A DNA stretch of 64,000 nucleotides from contig OX442432.1 of NCBI GenBank assembly GCA_949361645.1, positions 2,820,598-2,884,597 on the forward strand, in the 5' to 3' direction. Position numbers and translations under genes: made by a program. Below the pieces are notes generated by a model. It worked only from the letters and a program-made list of their open reading frames with translations, had not been told where the DNA came from and did not search any database. Source of the stretch: Spongilla lacustris (lineage: Eukaryota > Porifera > Demospongiae > Spongillida > Spongillidae). Positions 33,557 through 45,600 of this stretch are shown piece by piece. Numbering within the stretch: position 1 is the first letter of the stretch; each line of letters opens with the position of its first letter.

Positions 33557-34229
33557 ATCTGTCACACCTTCCCCAAGGCTCAACCTTCATCTTGATCCCT
33601 CTGAGTTTCAAGTTGCCATTAAGTGGTGGTTAGGCCTTCCTGTGAGTCAAGGTCAGCTTTGTCCCCAATGCATGTCCCATTCTTTGGATCACTTTGGTCA
33701 CCATGCTCTGTCATGTAAAAATGGCTCCGATGTGGTTTCCCGCCACAACAGAATCCGAGACACCCTTTTCGAGTTCTGTCAGCGTGCAGGCTTGGGTGCG
33801 CAGCTTGAAGCTGGAAGCAGTCTGGGTCATGAAGCTCGACAAACGCGTCCTGCCGATGTCCTCATCCCTAACTGGGAGTTGGGCAAGCCTGCTGCAATTG
33901 ATCTTTGTGTCACATCCCCGCTTAATTCAGATACCCTCCAAGTAGCGTGTGTGACACCAAGTTCAGCAGCAATGCAGGCAGAACAGAGGAAGCACCACAG
34001 TAATGATGCAAAATGTGGAGAGTTAGGTTGGGTTTGCATCCCTTTGGTGGTAGAGTCCTATGGAAGTTGGGGACCTGAAGCTCAACGTAGTCTCTCCAGA
34101 CTTGCCGGAAGACTAGCCACCCGACTGGGGCAGCCTAAGTCCGTCACTACAAATATGATCTATGGCAGATTAAACTTGACCCTGATAAGAGCCAACTCCA
34201 GGGCCATTCTATCTAGAGTATGTGTTTGA
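33557..34229 (+). pseudogene. retroelement ORF, part 2: zinc-binding plus PD-(D/E)xK-like endonuclease region
   Basis: Continues the frame of 27,205-27,605 after the BEL insertion. It has a C-P-Q-C...H...HH-x3-C cluster (from 33,660), then RHNRIRDTL, then R-P-A-D-V-L-I-P-N-W-E-L-G-K-P-A-A-I-D. This order recalls the C-C-H-C plus K/R-P-D-x(12-15)-D arrangement of restriction-like endonucleases in R2/R4-type non-LTR retrotransposons. It ends RANSRAILSR and a TGA at 34,227-34,229, about 65 bp before the TAA-repeat tail. Endonuclease is an inference from the motif order. Confidence 0.65.
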
Positions 34230-34533
34230 CATTGTGTTGTGTGTTTAAATTGTATATATTATATGTATACATGTATGTTTTAAATAATAATAATCATAAC
34301 CAATATACTAATATTTTATATGTTAATAAGAAATAGATAACAAATTAACAATGTTAATAGGAAAATATAAAGAAGTTAAAATGTCGATATGTGTATCACA
34401 TACTAATTGTTTGCTTAAACAAAAAACAGAGTATGTTTTTAATTATCTGCTCAGCTAAACATGTCAAATAGTACATATTCCTAGTATTGCCGAAGTTCTA
34501 TTAATTTGGTAACAATAATTAAATTATTGTAGA

Positions 34534-34679
34534 TTACCTGGCCCTTCCTGGAACTGTTGGATCTGAGATACTACTGCTTTTGGAGATATGAGCTTCCTCA
34601 CATGCTGCGGATAGATAGGTGCAATGACAACATCAGTGGCAGCTTAGCCACAAGCATAGCATTCCAGTACTACATTTAG
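34534..34679 (+). other. candidate terminal exon conserved in both duplication copies
   Basis: After a pyrimidine/AG acceptor (ttattgtag) the frame reads I-T-W-P-F-L-E-L-L-D-L-R-Y-Y-C-F-W-R to a TAG. The same exon is at 62,905-63,050. On the opposite strand just downstream, 34,676-34,927 (83 codons, CLGGSQDLPAQLCGKL...) is also open and unchanged in copy 2 (63,048-63,299). Neither is recognised. Confidence 0.25.
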
Positions 34680-35519
34680 ATAATACCTTGATACAAGTTA
34701 GCCGCTCTAAGGTCAACCAATACCACACCCCTTGAGCTCCTCTTCATCACCACCATGATGTCTCTTATACTCCCCTTGTCTTCACGTCCATGCTCGGAAG
34801 CCATTGTATCCACCAACATGCTCATTTCACCAATTGAGCCTTTCACTTTCAATGATACACTTTGGAAATGTCTCAGCTTACCACAAAGCTGTGCAGGCAA
34901 GTCTTGGCTACCTCCCAAGCACATCACTATTGACTCTCCACTATTAGTGCTGCCTCAATCCGACCCTTATCGCTTGTGCATTTAAAAGCCTCAATCCCTC
35001 CTCAAGGCTGGGTTGCTGGACAGATACCAAGCCAGGTGTATTTAAAAACAAAGTATTGGCAAGATGAGATGGCAAGTGGTAGCAAGACCCACATATGTAA
35101 TATTGGACACTTGTCAGTTCTGAAGAGGCTTGTGCTTTGTGGATGCCTTCTGTGTAATGGCTTTCTTTGTGGCACCCAGATGTACCATGGCCTTCTTTAT
35201 GATACCGTGGTCAGAGGTGGCATCAGCATCTTCAGAGTGGCGCCCAAATTGGGCAGGGCATATTATATTTTGTAAACGCTTTGACTCTGGATCTCCATGT
35301 TCACATATGCAAGCGAGTTCTCCAAGGTAATATTAGGCTATCAACTATCTTAATATTAGGCTATCAACTATTTAATCAAATGCCGTTTCAGGGAGTGGAG
35401 GTGAAGGGGGGTGCCAGTGCCTCCGGCCACCCCTGATGGTAAACATTTTGGTGTGGACACCCCTGTGTGGATGTGGACACCCCTGGTGTGGGTGTGGCAG
35501 AGTGTGCCTACAGTTGGTT

Positions 35520-35725
35520 AGCTCTGCGCTTGGACCATCACTGGTCCTCCCTTGTTCTGGCTGTGATCCTGATGGGAGGGGGATGTTTCTTGGCTGTGAT
35601 CAATAGACACAAAGTATAACAAACACCCAGCCGATATATCATGCTGAAAAGAAAAGTAGTTGGGACTGTTCTGATTTTTGCGTGCCTGAACCAGCCGTAA
35701 ACAGATCGGAGAATGTCCTTCCATT
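35520..35725 (-). pseudogene. DIRS-type retroelement RT/RNase H fragment
   Basis: Minus strand; nucleotide similarity to 37,950-38,150 (shared tcttggctgtgatcaatagacaca and cgtgcctgaaccagcc). That stretch is the post-YLDD part of a DIRS-type RT. Frames are broken. The same fragment closes duplication copy 2 (63,890-64,000). Confidence 0.5.
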
Positions 35726-36639
35726 TATCCTAGAGTCCTAAAATGCTGTTAGTAATTAGCTGAGGTTTATGCTTGATATGGAACGTAGGCAAGGAGTATT
35801 CAATGGTTAGGACTAGCAGCTTGATCTTGATCTGGCTTCTAGGGTACCCGCGGTCACCACGTCTGGGGCCTCTGCCCCTTCCTTTACCACAGTTGTACTG
35901 CGTAGAGCCCGACCAGTATAGCTAGCTACAACCTTTATCATATCCACTCACTTGTTGGTGTAATTTTCTAGTCGTGTGTTTACTCTCGTACCAGCCAAAC
36001 GGTACTCTCCTCCCCTTCAATTGTGGTTCATTTCAATGCGTCCATTTCAGCCAATTCTACCAACAAGCCTCTCCGTACGGCAGCTTTACACTCTTCTCGA
36101 CGGTCACATACACTTCCACCCCACCGCTGTGTACTTGTACATTTATTGGTAGATTGGTGGAGACAGCGGACCTTTTCACCACGGTTTGATGCACCTCCTC
36201 CGTCTTCTGCACGGTGCTCTCCTCAGCCTCTTGCCTTGCATCTTATCCCCAGGCAATGGGAGAAGATGTTTAAGTGAATTTAGTGCACCCCACACAGTTA
36301 AATATTTTTGGCCTCTCCCCTATTGAGTCCCCGGATCTCTCTCGTGACCTTTTCATTCCAACTGCTACAGCCTCTCTAGATTGGGGTATCTGTAGAGATG
36401 GGCATCCAACTTGGTGGACTTCTTTCTAGAGACGGTGAAGTAAAAAAAAAAAACTTTACAACAGGAGGATGTGATCGCTGCACTTCTCTTGCCTTAGTGA
36501 TACTCTATTACTCCTACAGTTTAATTCACATAGCTTTCACCATAGGGGATTTAGTACACTTCCTGAGACATACATATTAACCTACTGCAAATATGTGTGT
36601 GTAAGCTTTTATTTAAAAGAACGTGTCCGTCACACTATG
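35726..36639. other. no gene seen
   Basis: Contains one half of a diverged direct repeat: the text around 36,410-36,540 (cttctttctaga...ttagtgatactctat) recurs at 37,220-37,265. Probably part of the decayed DIRS region, but no domain is readable. Confidence 0.4.
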
Positions 36640-37510
36640 TAGTCACTCTTTAGCTTTCCCTGGACACCAAAGCACGAAAGGTTTTAACTTGGGCATGCAG
36701 TACCTATATGAATGATGTGCCTGAGGAACTGTGTTAATCTGAGGGGGATGGTCAACCAGGTCGACACTGCTATTAGCATCATGCTTTGGTGGGTGATGAA
36801 TAGAGACAGAGCTTGCCTTGAGCCTGGAAGTGGTCATTGGTGGAAGGAATATTTGGGATAGTCTTGGAAGTGGAGAATTGGAGAAGGATATAACAAGATG
36901 GTTGTCTTTGACCTGGAACACTATTGTGATCTGAGGGGTCTTTACACTTTACATTTTGACACATATGCCCCAGTTGCAGCTGATCCCACACTGGCTTTAC
37001 CAGTTACTACCTGCTGACAGGTTATAATTTATCCCTACCTCCACAGCCCGTTTGTACCTCAATCCACCTTTGTACCATCCCCGGGAAGATGTAATAAGAC
37101 ATTCCTTGCTATCTTGCCCATTGTCTTAGGCATCCAACTTCCTCAACTTCTTACGTAGCAACTGGCCACATGACCTATTCTTACAGACTTGTGCAACTGC
37201 CACCCTTGTCTATTAACTTCTTTCTAGTGATGAAAAAACCTTTGCCATAGTGATACTCTATCCTTCCCACCGCCGCTCCAATACTTTTTCCCTCTGTGTG
37301 TAAGTTGTTCTCTGTCCTTGGACACCAAAGTACAAAAGGTTTTAGCTTGTGCAGAACCTACATGCATGATGTGCCTGAGAAACTCTTTAAACCTTGGTTA
37401 CCAGGTCGGCACTGCTATGTATATCTGGATAGTTTGTTGATGGAGAAGGACAGATCTTGCTTTTACCTGGAAGTGGTTATTGGTGGAAGGAATAGTATCT
37501 CCTGATGTGC
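36640..37510 (-). pseudogene. decayed DIRS-type tyrosine-recombinase region, internally duplicated
   Basis: Minus-strand frame at 36,643-36,921 reads FQVKDNHLVISF followed by a Ser/Leu-rich stretch, recalling the phage-integrase-like recombinase of DIRS elements (HL-x-V-x-x..SKT). The sequence ccaaag.acaaaaggtttta...gatgatgtgcctga occurs at about 36,665 and about 37,326, so the piece is present twice about 660 bp apart. No complete R-H-R-Y set could be traced, so this call rests mainly on position next to the RT. Confidence 0.35.
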
Positions 37511-37639
37511 AAAATGGGGTTTAGGAAACAATCTTTTGAAGCCGTTATAGTGGTGCATGATAGCTGCCAAGTATAGTGTGGATTGCCTGGTACTAACAGC
37601 AGTTTAAAAATTGTGTCAGGCTAACAGCAGTTTAAAAAT

Positions 37640-38480
37640 TGTGTCAGGTTGCAATGGGGAAAAAAATGCTCTCCCAGCATCTCTTTGCAAGATTGACATG
37701 TCCAAACGTATACAGTTGTGCAGTTGAACAGCTGACCCTTACAGCTGACCTTGCCATGGCTGCGGCCACTACAGCAAAGACCTCCTGCCATTGGATAGAC
37801 TGCTGTGACATTTGCTGAGGAAACCAGGACCCATCTAAGTATGCATGATAACTTTGGGTGCCATCATAGGTGTCTGTGACGAGATTAAGTTTCTCAGGAG
37901 GGGTCAAGGAACATAGCCACATAATTATATGTACAGGAAGGAACTGTTCCCACCAGCTAGACCAAGTCCTCTCTTGTACTGGCTGTGATCCTTATGGGAT
38001 GGTAATGTTTCTTGGCTGTGATCAATAGACACAAACTATTTACAGCAAAGGAGAGCTTGCTGATAAGAAAGGTAGTTGGGACTTGGTGCTTTTTGCCTGC
38101 CTGAACCAGCCATAAATAGATCAGAGAGTGTACTCCAATTTATCCTTGAGCAGTGGCTGCTGCTGGGTGGCTGAATCCAGGATGTTTACTAAAACCCTCT
38201 CAATCCACCTTTGTACCATTGGGCCCTCTCGCTTTTTAAACCCATGGGTATGCTTGATAAGGTAGGCTGGACGGAAATGGCACACTGATGATGGCCTGCT
38301 GGGCCAACAAGCAGGATATCGTCCAAGTAATGGATGGCAGAATCCAATGTAGGGCCTCAGACATTCCCAACAGATCTCAATCTTCGACCGATGCCGGAAC
38401 CATGCAAGATAAGCAATGGAAGGGAATGTCTTCCTCTGAGATCTGGTCATTCAAGCTCAGTCTATTTTGGGGCAACTCTT
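37640..38480 (-). pseudogene. DIRS-type reverse transcriptase and RNase H relic
   Basis: Minus strand, broken frames in the right order. First, A-I-H-Y-L-D-D-I-L-L-V-G-P-A-G (38,300-38,345), the RT active site. Then KREGP and LDSATQQ..LLKDKLEYTL, then KLSFAVNSL and REDLVWWEQFLP after a frame change. Last is an RNase H-like DGTQSYHAYLDGSWF...SIQWQEVFAVVAAA (37,700-37,870). The YLDD, KREGP, LSFA, DLxWW and IQWxE series is characteristic of DIRS/Ngaro-type elements. Stops and frameshifts show it is dead. Confidence 0.65.
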
Positions 38481-40240
38481 AGGCCAGATGTCCATAAGTT
38501 GGAACAAGGGTGGATCAAAGTAGGGGCTAAGAACGCGGCAGGCTGGAATCTTCTTGCCAAGTTCTGTGCTATTATGTTATGGTGCTGAAATGCAATTTCA
38601 TGGAGTACAGTGTCCAATGGACAACTTCAGGAGGCCTGATACAAGACCTATGTAAGAGCACAGGTAGCTCGCTGCAAGATGACAAGCTGCATGTTGGCAA
38701 CCATGTGTTAGCTGAAGTTGTTGGCATAATATGTACTTATAAATCAAACACTTTAGGACAACTGTTTAGTTGTAGTGGTAGAGCACAAACCTAGACCTCC
38801 TTATGCACTATATAAACCTTGTCTTCCATTGCTTGGAACATTTTTTGCACTGCTGTGTACAGGAAAACATCTCTGTAGTCCTTCAGCATAGATTCTTGTA
38901 TAGGCCTATGAGTTTTTTCCTCCGTGCACACTTATTCAGCCACATAGGACAGTGGTTTCAGGCCCGGGGCAGGCATGCATCCAGTGACAACATAGTATGG
39001 TGCTTAGTCTACAATATCTCAAACCAGCCACATCAACACCTTCTGTCGGTTATGTACTTGGACTTGACAGACTTCCTTACTGACTCGTCATACATGTACA
39101 TAGTGAGAATATATTTGGAAGTGGGAGGATTCCTACACTAGTAACCATTAGTCAATCACTGGGTTGTCAATATTGTATTCACTTCAGGTCTTTCCACACT
39201 AACTATTGTCTCAGTTTAGCCAGCTTTTTAGAGAGCAGCTGCTGTCAAGTCTTGCTTCACTGTCTCCACTGTTTGTTCCACCACCACACGTTATTTCAGC
39301 AGCTGGACTGCTACTACATGCACATTACTCCACCCTTGTGAATGACCACAGCGTTAACACACCTGTGTTTCTTGTTCTTTACATTTGTGGTTACCTGTTG
39401 GTCTTAAATTGGTCCACTTGTTCTCCTGTTCCCCCTGCTCCACATCTCCCCCTATTTGTTGCCAGACATTGCAAATCACCTCCATGTTCTGGCACATGTT
39501 CCGATATCTCTGTATTTACTCATCTTCCATGTCCTTAATCAGTAAATGCAGCATCAATCCCTCTCCAAACTGACCTGTTTCCTCATCTCCATCACTAAGA
39601 GGTATGCACCCTTGCCATCCTCCATTAGCTGGTAGAATCTGTCTCTTGTAATGTGACTGTTGATCCTTCTAGATGATAATTCAAACTTGCCCAGATACTT
39701 TCACTTACTGCCAGTCTAATTAGAGAAAAGATTCCACTTCTGACACCATATTTCCTACCTATGCTTAGTTGTGTTGCTGGCACTTTGGTGCGTATATGAC
39801 ATCCTTTCTCTATCCAAAACAAACACACAACAAAAAATGATCCTGCCCCCCAATATGCATCCAAAAAGCTGCATCCTGGTAGTGCAGTGAACATATATGA
39901 TAATATCCTATACGTAAATGAGAGATCTGTAGAGCAGCACCAACCTTAACTGCAGGATACAGGAAGTCATTAGAGAATGAAGGCCTAGCTGTGGTATGGG
40001 GTGTTCATCATTACAGGACCTACAAGTACATAGCTATATGGGTTTATTTCAGACTCCATTGGAGGCACCATTTGGGTGTTTTTTACCAGCCTAGTCAAAA
40101 TCTGCGGAGGTACAACATCCGCAAATAAATGGTTGGGTCACATTTAAATGCTGCAGCCATGCATCCGGGGTTGGAAGGTATGCCAGTAGTGAGTGACCCA
40201 AGTGCTCCAGATAAAATGGCACACAAAGATGGTTATAGAT
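38481..40240. other. no gene seen
   Basis: Open frames up to 112 codons (38,803-39,141 +; 39,206-39,538 +) without recognisable features. Possibly further eroded retroelement. Confidence 0.4.
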
Positions 40241-40480
40241 TTATTAGTTGGCACTGCTTGCCAGGCCCACATGGTCTAAAATGCTTCTTACAAAGACAGC
40301 ACATCATCAATGTAGTACATGGATTCAGAATCTGCCTCTTGATTGCAGATTTGCATTAGCCTCATCATCCAGTCTAAACAGCAATACAATTAATGTTGCT
40401 ATCTTTGGTGATAGTAAAAGAAATGGGAACATGTCTGACATGGTGCAATATTCCCAGCAGTATGGCCCAAGCATTTGATC
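40241..40480 (+). pseudogene. possible DIRS-type RT N-terminal fragment, opposite orientation
   Basis: Frames on the plus strand give V-V-H-G-F-R-I-C and D-C-R-F-A-L-A-S-S-S-S-L-N-S after a frameshift, recalling the 'GFRIGF....' segment that precedes the RT domain in DIRS elements. It is the only part readable, and opposite in strand to 37,640-38,480, so it is a separate insertion or an inverted piece. Confidence 0.3.
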
Positions 40481-40701
40481 AGCACCACCGCCTTCATCAG
40501 AAGCACTGCCTGTGGCAATGGGGAGATATGGTCATGCAAGAACACCTTCATTATATTGCCACATGCACCCAAAGGTACACAACACTCTTACTACTAAGTA
40601 TTATACAAATCCAGCTACAGTCGTCCTGTCCTCTGTTAAAATACATGTTCCTCGAAGAATGCGTCCTGAACAGTTGCAATCAATTTGCAAGGCATGGATA
40701 A

Positions 40702-41464
40702 CACATGCTTAGGGGTCAGTACTTCCTCAGTTCCAGGAAGTCAGTTTGTTTCGTTCAAGACTACACACATCACTGGTTATCAGGGTCACATATGTCCATC
40801 AGTCAGGCAGCAGTGGGAGTAATGTCAGTGGAACTACTTCCATAACAAACCACTTCCATAACAAAAAGACGCAGTAGTTGGGAGTTGTTAACTGTAGTAC
40901 CAGATGAGCAGCAGCATTATCAGTCCCTTAATAGCACCAACTAGAAGCAAGAAGCAAGAAGCTCAATAACAATATACATAGTAGAAGTATCCCTCTCAAT
41001 CATGAGTGGAATGTAAGTACATGTAGTATTCAGTAAAACAGTGAATGTATATGGTATTTGAATTTATTCACAGATGTACTGGAGGGCAGTGTAGAGTGGT
41101 CGTGGCTTTTCAAATGGTTGGACTATACAGAAAAACACTTGATAAAACACATTCGAGTAAGTATAAACTGTACTTGATGCTTGCATTATGTAACATAGTT
41201 CTAGTTGCAGAATCCATATGAAACTAAAGTTTTGAATATCTCCACACCTGTGGTGCACTAGAACTAACAAATACCACCAGCCCAGGGTCAATTTTGCATT
41301 ATGCTGAGATCAGAGTACTGTTCGGAGTGGAATAGCAGTCTATGGTGCCAGTATGCTCATAGTGAGTTTGTGGTGAAGAATAAGCTAGCTCAAATAACCT
41401 TTTCCAAATAATATCCTCATGGGCCATGTATCATTGCATGAATATACATGTACGATTTAGCTGT
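40702..41464. other. no gene seen
   Basis: One short text (cacctgtggtgcact, about 41,245) is shared with 47,090, where it is part of another diverged repeat. Otherwise nothing. Confidence 0.4.
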
Positions 41465-41605
41465 GCATATTGTATTGGCGATGGATTTGAAGGCAGCATA
41501 TATTGGTGTCTAATAATAATGAAAAATGCTGTCTTTGTAATGTGATAAATATGCATTTTTACCTTTGATTTCACACCCTATTGCCTTCAAATTAGCCCCT
41601 CCCTC
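41465..41605 (+). repeat. GGATTTGAAGGCA-type palindromic repeat, diverged copy
   Basis: ggatttgaaggca on the left and ttgccttcaaatt on the right are inverted copies about 120 bp apart, as in the element at 20,565-20,735. The inner sequence differs. Confidence 0.55.
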
Positions 41606-42438
41606 CTCACACACATGTTCCTAGGCTGAAGCCTGCCCCCATCTGTCCTACTTACTGATGTCTGATGTCTGCACGCTTCCCTCCTCAATGTGCCTCTCCT
41701 AGGTGGTGGATACACTGTGATTGTTGGATAGTGCTGACATTGGAAGGCTGAACCATGGTTAGTTAGTAATTTTTGTATTGGGCTTTTAATTATGGTGTTG
41801 ATTTGACTTTGTATGACAATCCAGATTGGTTATTTTAAAGATGTAAACAATGCAAAGGCTGTGTGCTGGGATGATGTGTCTATTTGGAATGACTGAGAGT
41901 GCCAGGTGTGGGCTTGGAATGATGTGAAAATGTACCGCGATGATCCATGTCTAGTGTGCTGTGCATCAAAGATCTAGATATATATATATAGGCTCTAACT
42001 ATTGGTTGAAGTCTTTACATTGATATTTGTTGTTGAATTAACTGATTTGCATATTATCTATATTAATTTTGACATTTCTAGGGCCCATGCAGCTCAGTTC
42101 ATCCTCTTACCATCAATGTTCTGCCCAATTCCAGTACTGCATTGTTTTATGACAGGAATGATCTTCTTCCTCCCTCCCTCCCTCCCTCCTTCACCTCATT
42201 CCTCTTCTTCCACTTCCTCCCCTTTTTCCATTTCTCCTCTATTTTCCCTCCTTCCCCCTACCCTTCCCCTTTTGTGTGTTTCACAAGGCTACCTTCTCTT
42301 CCCCCAAAGATGAGGGACCTATATTGTATATTCAATTGGAGTGATTTCATGGATACCAGACTTAGGTTGAAAGAAGTACCTTCATCTGTTGGTATGTAGT
42401 AATATGTATATCTCAATCCTTCCTCCCTGTAACCATAT
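41606..42438. other. no convincing gene; target of the Ty3 insertion
   Basis: Holds a C/T-rich tract (42,170-42,300) followed by a CAAG and a possible exon with M-R-D-L-Y-C-I-F-N-W-S-D-F at 42,310-42,393 that ends at a GTATGT donor. It is not supported by any other evidence. Confidence 0.3.
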
Positions 42439-42580
42439 TGTAGCGTTGTACCGGATTATGCCCGAACAATATCTTAAATCACGCAGCTCATAACGTACCC
42501 GCACAACCTATACACGAACTCCAATAAGACCCCCCCCATCCCACAGCGCATGCGCATACATGTCCCAGTCTACTACTACA
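42439..42580 (-). repeat. Ty3/gypsy 3' LTR (142 bp)
   Basis: On the plus strand starts TGTAGCGTTG and ends CTACTACTACA. I read it as identical to 46,663-46,804, including the run of eight C. Preceded by CATAT (42,434-42,438), the target duplication. Confidence 0.95.
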
Positions 42581-42589
42581 TCCCCCTTT
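42581..42589 (-). other. Ty3 polypurine tract
   Basis: AAAGGGGGA on the minus strand directly abuts the 3' LTR, as expected for plus-strand DNA priming. Confidence 0.8.
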
Positions 42590-42642
42590 ATAAGTTCAAT
42601 AATAGTCTGGCCGTCTAGATATTCTCCCACTTCTTGTTCTTA

Positions 42643-45600
42643 TTACATGCTCTTCTTTGGGTTCCATCCTTGGTGCTTGCCTCTCCATGCGTGGATCTTT
42701 AGCATCCCGTGTTTCCGGGTTTTCCAGGTTGTCTTTACCATTCTCTTTCTCATCTTGAGGTTCACTCTTCTTTTGCCCTGTTCATCTGCAGTTTCCTCCT
42801 CCTCTGATATCTCCCCTCCTCTCTGATCTTGGTCTTTTGGCATAAGAACTAAAGCACGCCTATTTCGTCTGAAGTTCCCTTCTTGTGTCTCCACCACATA
42901 GGATCGTGGAGCAATCTCTTTCACAACCCTCCCCATAGTGCGACGATCCAAAATCCACACTGTATCTCCCGAGTGCAATGTAGGAAGCATCTTTACTCCA
43001 TGATCTGCATCAAAATTCTTCTTTTGTCTCCCTTTTACTTGGTCATTTTTGTTCGACAGTACTGTAGGATCCGGAAGTTTGGGGACTCTCTGTTCCTGAG
43101 CCAGAGGCAAAGTGGTTCTGAGTCTCCTACACATGAGCAATTCCGCTGGACTGTAACCGATTTCAAGGGGAGTCGCACGGTATATCAGCAAGGCCAAAAA
43201 TGGATCTTTCTCTTTTTTCCATAGACTCTTCACAGTTCTTACTGCCCGCTCTGCTTCCCCATTGGACTGTGGATAAAGTGGGCTACTAGTGATGTGTTCA
43301 AAACCATACTCACTACTGAAGTTCTGAAATGTTCTCGAAGAAAACTGAGGACCATTATCAGATACAACTTCCTCTGGCACTCCATGCCTTGCAAAAATGC
43401 CTTTCACTGCTCCTATCACAGCCTCTGTTGACAGACCTCCCAACCTGGTTACCTCTATGAACCTTGAATAATAGTCTACCATAAGGAGATAGCTACCCTT
43501 TTCCCATTCAAAAATATCCATGGCAACCTTCTGCCATGGCAAGGTAGGTAAAGGTGTTGTCAACAAAGGTTCTGCTTTTTGTATCTGCTCTTTACAACAT
43601 GTAGGGCACCGCTGCACTAGCTCTTCTATATGTTTTGACAATCCTGGCCACCAGACGGACTGACGGGCTCTTTCTCTGCATTTAGATATGCCCTGATGTC
43701 CTTCATGGATCTTCTTCAACATTTCAGGCCTCATGGATTCTGGAATAACTATTCTCGCTCCTCTCATCAACAAACCCTTTACAACTGTGAGCTCTGCAGA
43801 CACCTGAGAATAAGCTCTTACTGGTCCTGGCACCTTTTTCTTTTCAGGCCATCCATCCAAGCAGTACCTAGCGACTTGTTTGATTACTGCATCCACCTCC
43901 TGCTGCCTTCGAATCTGTTGGATACCCTTCTCTGACTTGGGGTGATACTCCATCGTGAAATCTATAAATGCATTTGTTGACTTCTGTAGCAGCAAATCCT
44001 CTGCAGTTGGCTCCGAGACTGGAGCACGAGACAATGCATCTGCAATTGCTAAATCCTTGCCTGCTACGTGGGAAATTGTGAACGAGTACCGCATCAGACG
44101 CAGTCGAAAACGTTGAACCCGTATTGGCAGTTCGTCCAAGTTCTTATTGCTGAAGAGTGGTACTAAAGGCTTGTGATCTGTCTGAAGATGAAATTGCAAG
44201 CCGATCAAATAGTCAGAGAATCGTTCACATGCCCACGTCAAAGCTAGAGCTTCCTTTTCAATTTGTGCGTATCTTTTCTCCGTAGGCGTCATGGCCCTGG
44301 ACACATATGCTATAGGACGCAACTCGCCTTTCAGCTGCTTCTGCAACAACACTGCACCAAGTCCAAAGGAGGAAGCGTCTGCAGAAACTATAGTCTCCCG
44401 AACTGGATCGAAGAAAGCCAACACAGGTCTTGTACTCAAGGCTTCTTTTACTTCTTGAAAGGCCTTCTTTTGTGCCTCTCCCCAAATCCACATATTTCTC
44501 TTTGACAGTAGATCTCGCAGAGGCTGTGTTTTCTCTGCAACGTTGGGTGAAAATTTACTTAGCTGATTGACCATGCCGAGAAACCTACGGACATCTCCTA
44601 TGTTTGTTGGTTCTGGAACTTGAAGAATCGCACTGACTTTAGCAGGATCTGGCCTGATTCCCTCACTATCAATAACCTGACCAAGAAATTTTACTTCAGG
44701 TAAGGAAAAGAAACATTTCTCTTTATTTAGGGTGAGACCAGAGCGTTGGATTCTCCGAAGAACTTCATGTAGACGACTATCATGTTCTTCTTGAGTCTTG
44801 CCATGAACCAGAATATCATCCATCATGCAGAGCACTCCCTCTACCCCTGAGAGAATTGCGAGCATCCGTTTTTGAAAATGTTCTGGGGCTGATGTGATGC
44901 CGAATGGAAGCCGATGAAAACAGAACCGCCCAAATGGTGTGACGAATGTTGTGAGTAAAGCAGATTCTGGTGATAATGGGATCTGCCAGAATCCACTGTT
45001 GGCGTCAAGCTTAGAAAACAACTTTGCACCTGTCAACTGGGCCAATACTTGTTCCACAACAGGAAGTGGATGTCGCTCTCTACAGACACTTTCATTTAGT
45101 CTAGACAAGTCCACACAAATTCGCACCGAGCCATTAGCTTTTTGAGCTACCACCATCCCGGCACACCATTCTGTGGGTTCTTCGACAGGAGAGATCACCC
45201 CCAATTGCACCATCCTCTCCAGTTCTGCTTTAACTCTCGGCAGGAGTGGTATGGCAACTCGCCTAGGTGTCATCAACGCAAAGGGGCAAGCTCCTTCTCT
45301 GAGCCGAATTGTGTACTCTCCCTTCAACTTCCCCAGTCCCTTGAACAGGTTAGGGTACTGTAAAGGTATCTGATCCCCTGTGAGACCAATGCTAGCAACT
45401 CGTGTAATCAGACCCAAGGACTCTATTGCAGGTCTGCCAAGTAAAGGCGTATGCAGCCCTGGCACCACGTACACTTCCTCAACAACCGTAGCATTCCTGT
45501 ATGCCAGGGTAGCTTTAAGACACCCTCTTACCGGCAACTCCTGGTTATTAGGACCATGCAGTCGTTTTTGAGCTGGGTAAAGTGTTTTTGTCTCCCTCTG

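Larger units (their letters stand above)
27204..34294 (+). mobile_element. 5'-truncated non-LTR retroelement (with BEL element nested inside)
   Basis: Absent from copy 2 of the duplication, where aaatacataaccaatatac is continuous. Here the site is split and flanked by CATAA on both sides (27,199-27,203 and 34,295-34,299), a short target duplication. The right end is a taaataataataat tail typical of non-LTR elements. The left end is abrupt inside coding sequence, so the element is 5'-truncated. Its own length without the BEL element and its duplicated TGGCT is about 1.1 kb. Strand follows the ORF and tail. Confidence 0.85.
18478..35690 (+). repeat. large direct duplication, copy 1
   Basis: Apart from the 27,204-34,294 insertion, this segment aligns throughout with 54,445-64,000 in the same orientation, with a few substitutions per hundred bases by eye. 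Notable length differences: about 359 bp (19,915-20,273) present only here, minisatellite copy number at 24.2 kb, and a 24-bp duplication at 35,340-35,370. The right end is not reached, because copy 2 runs off the window. The offset between copies is about 36 kb. Confidence 0.93.
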
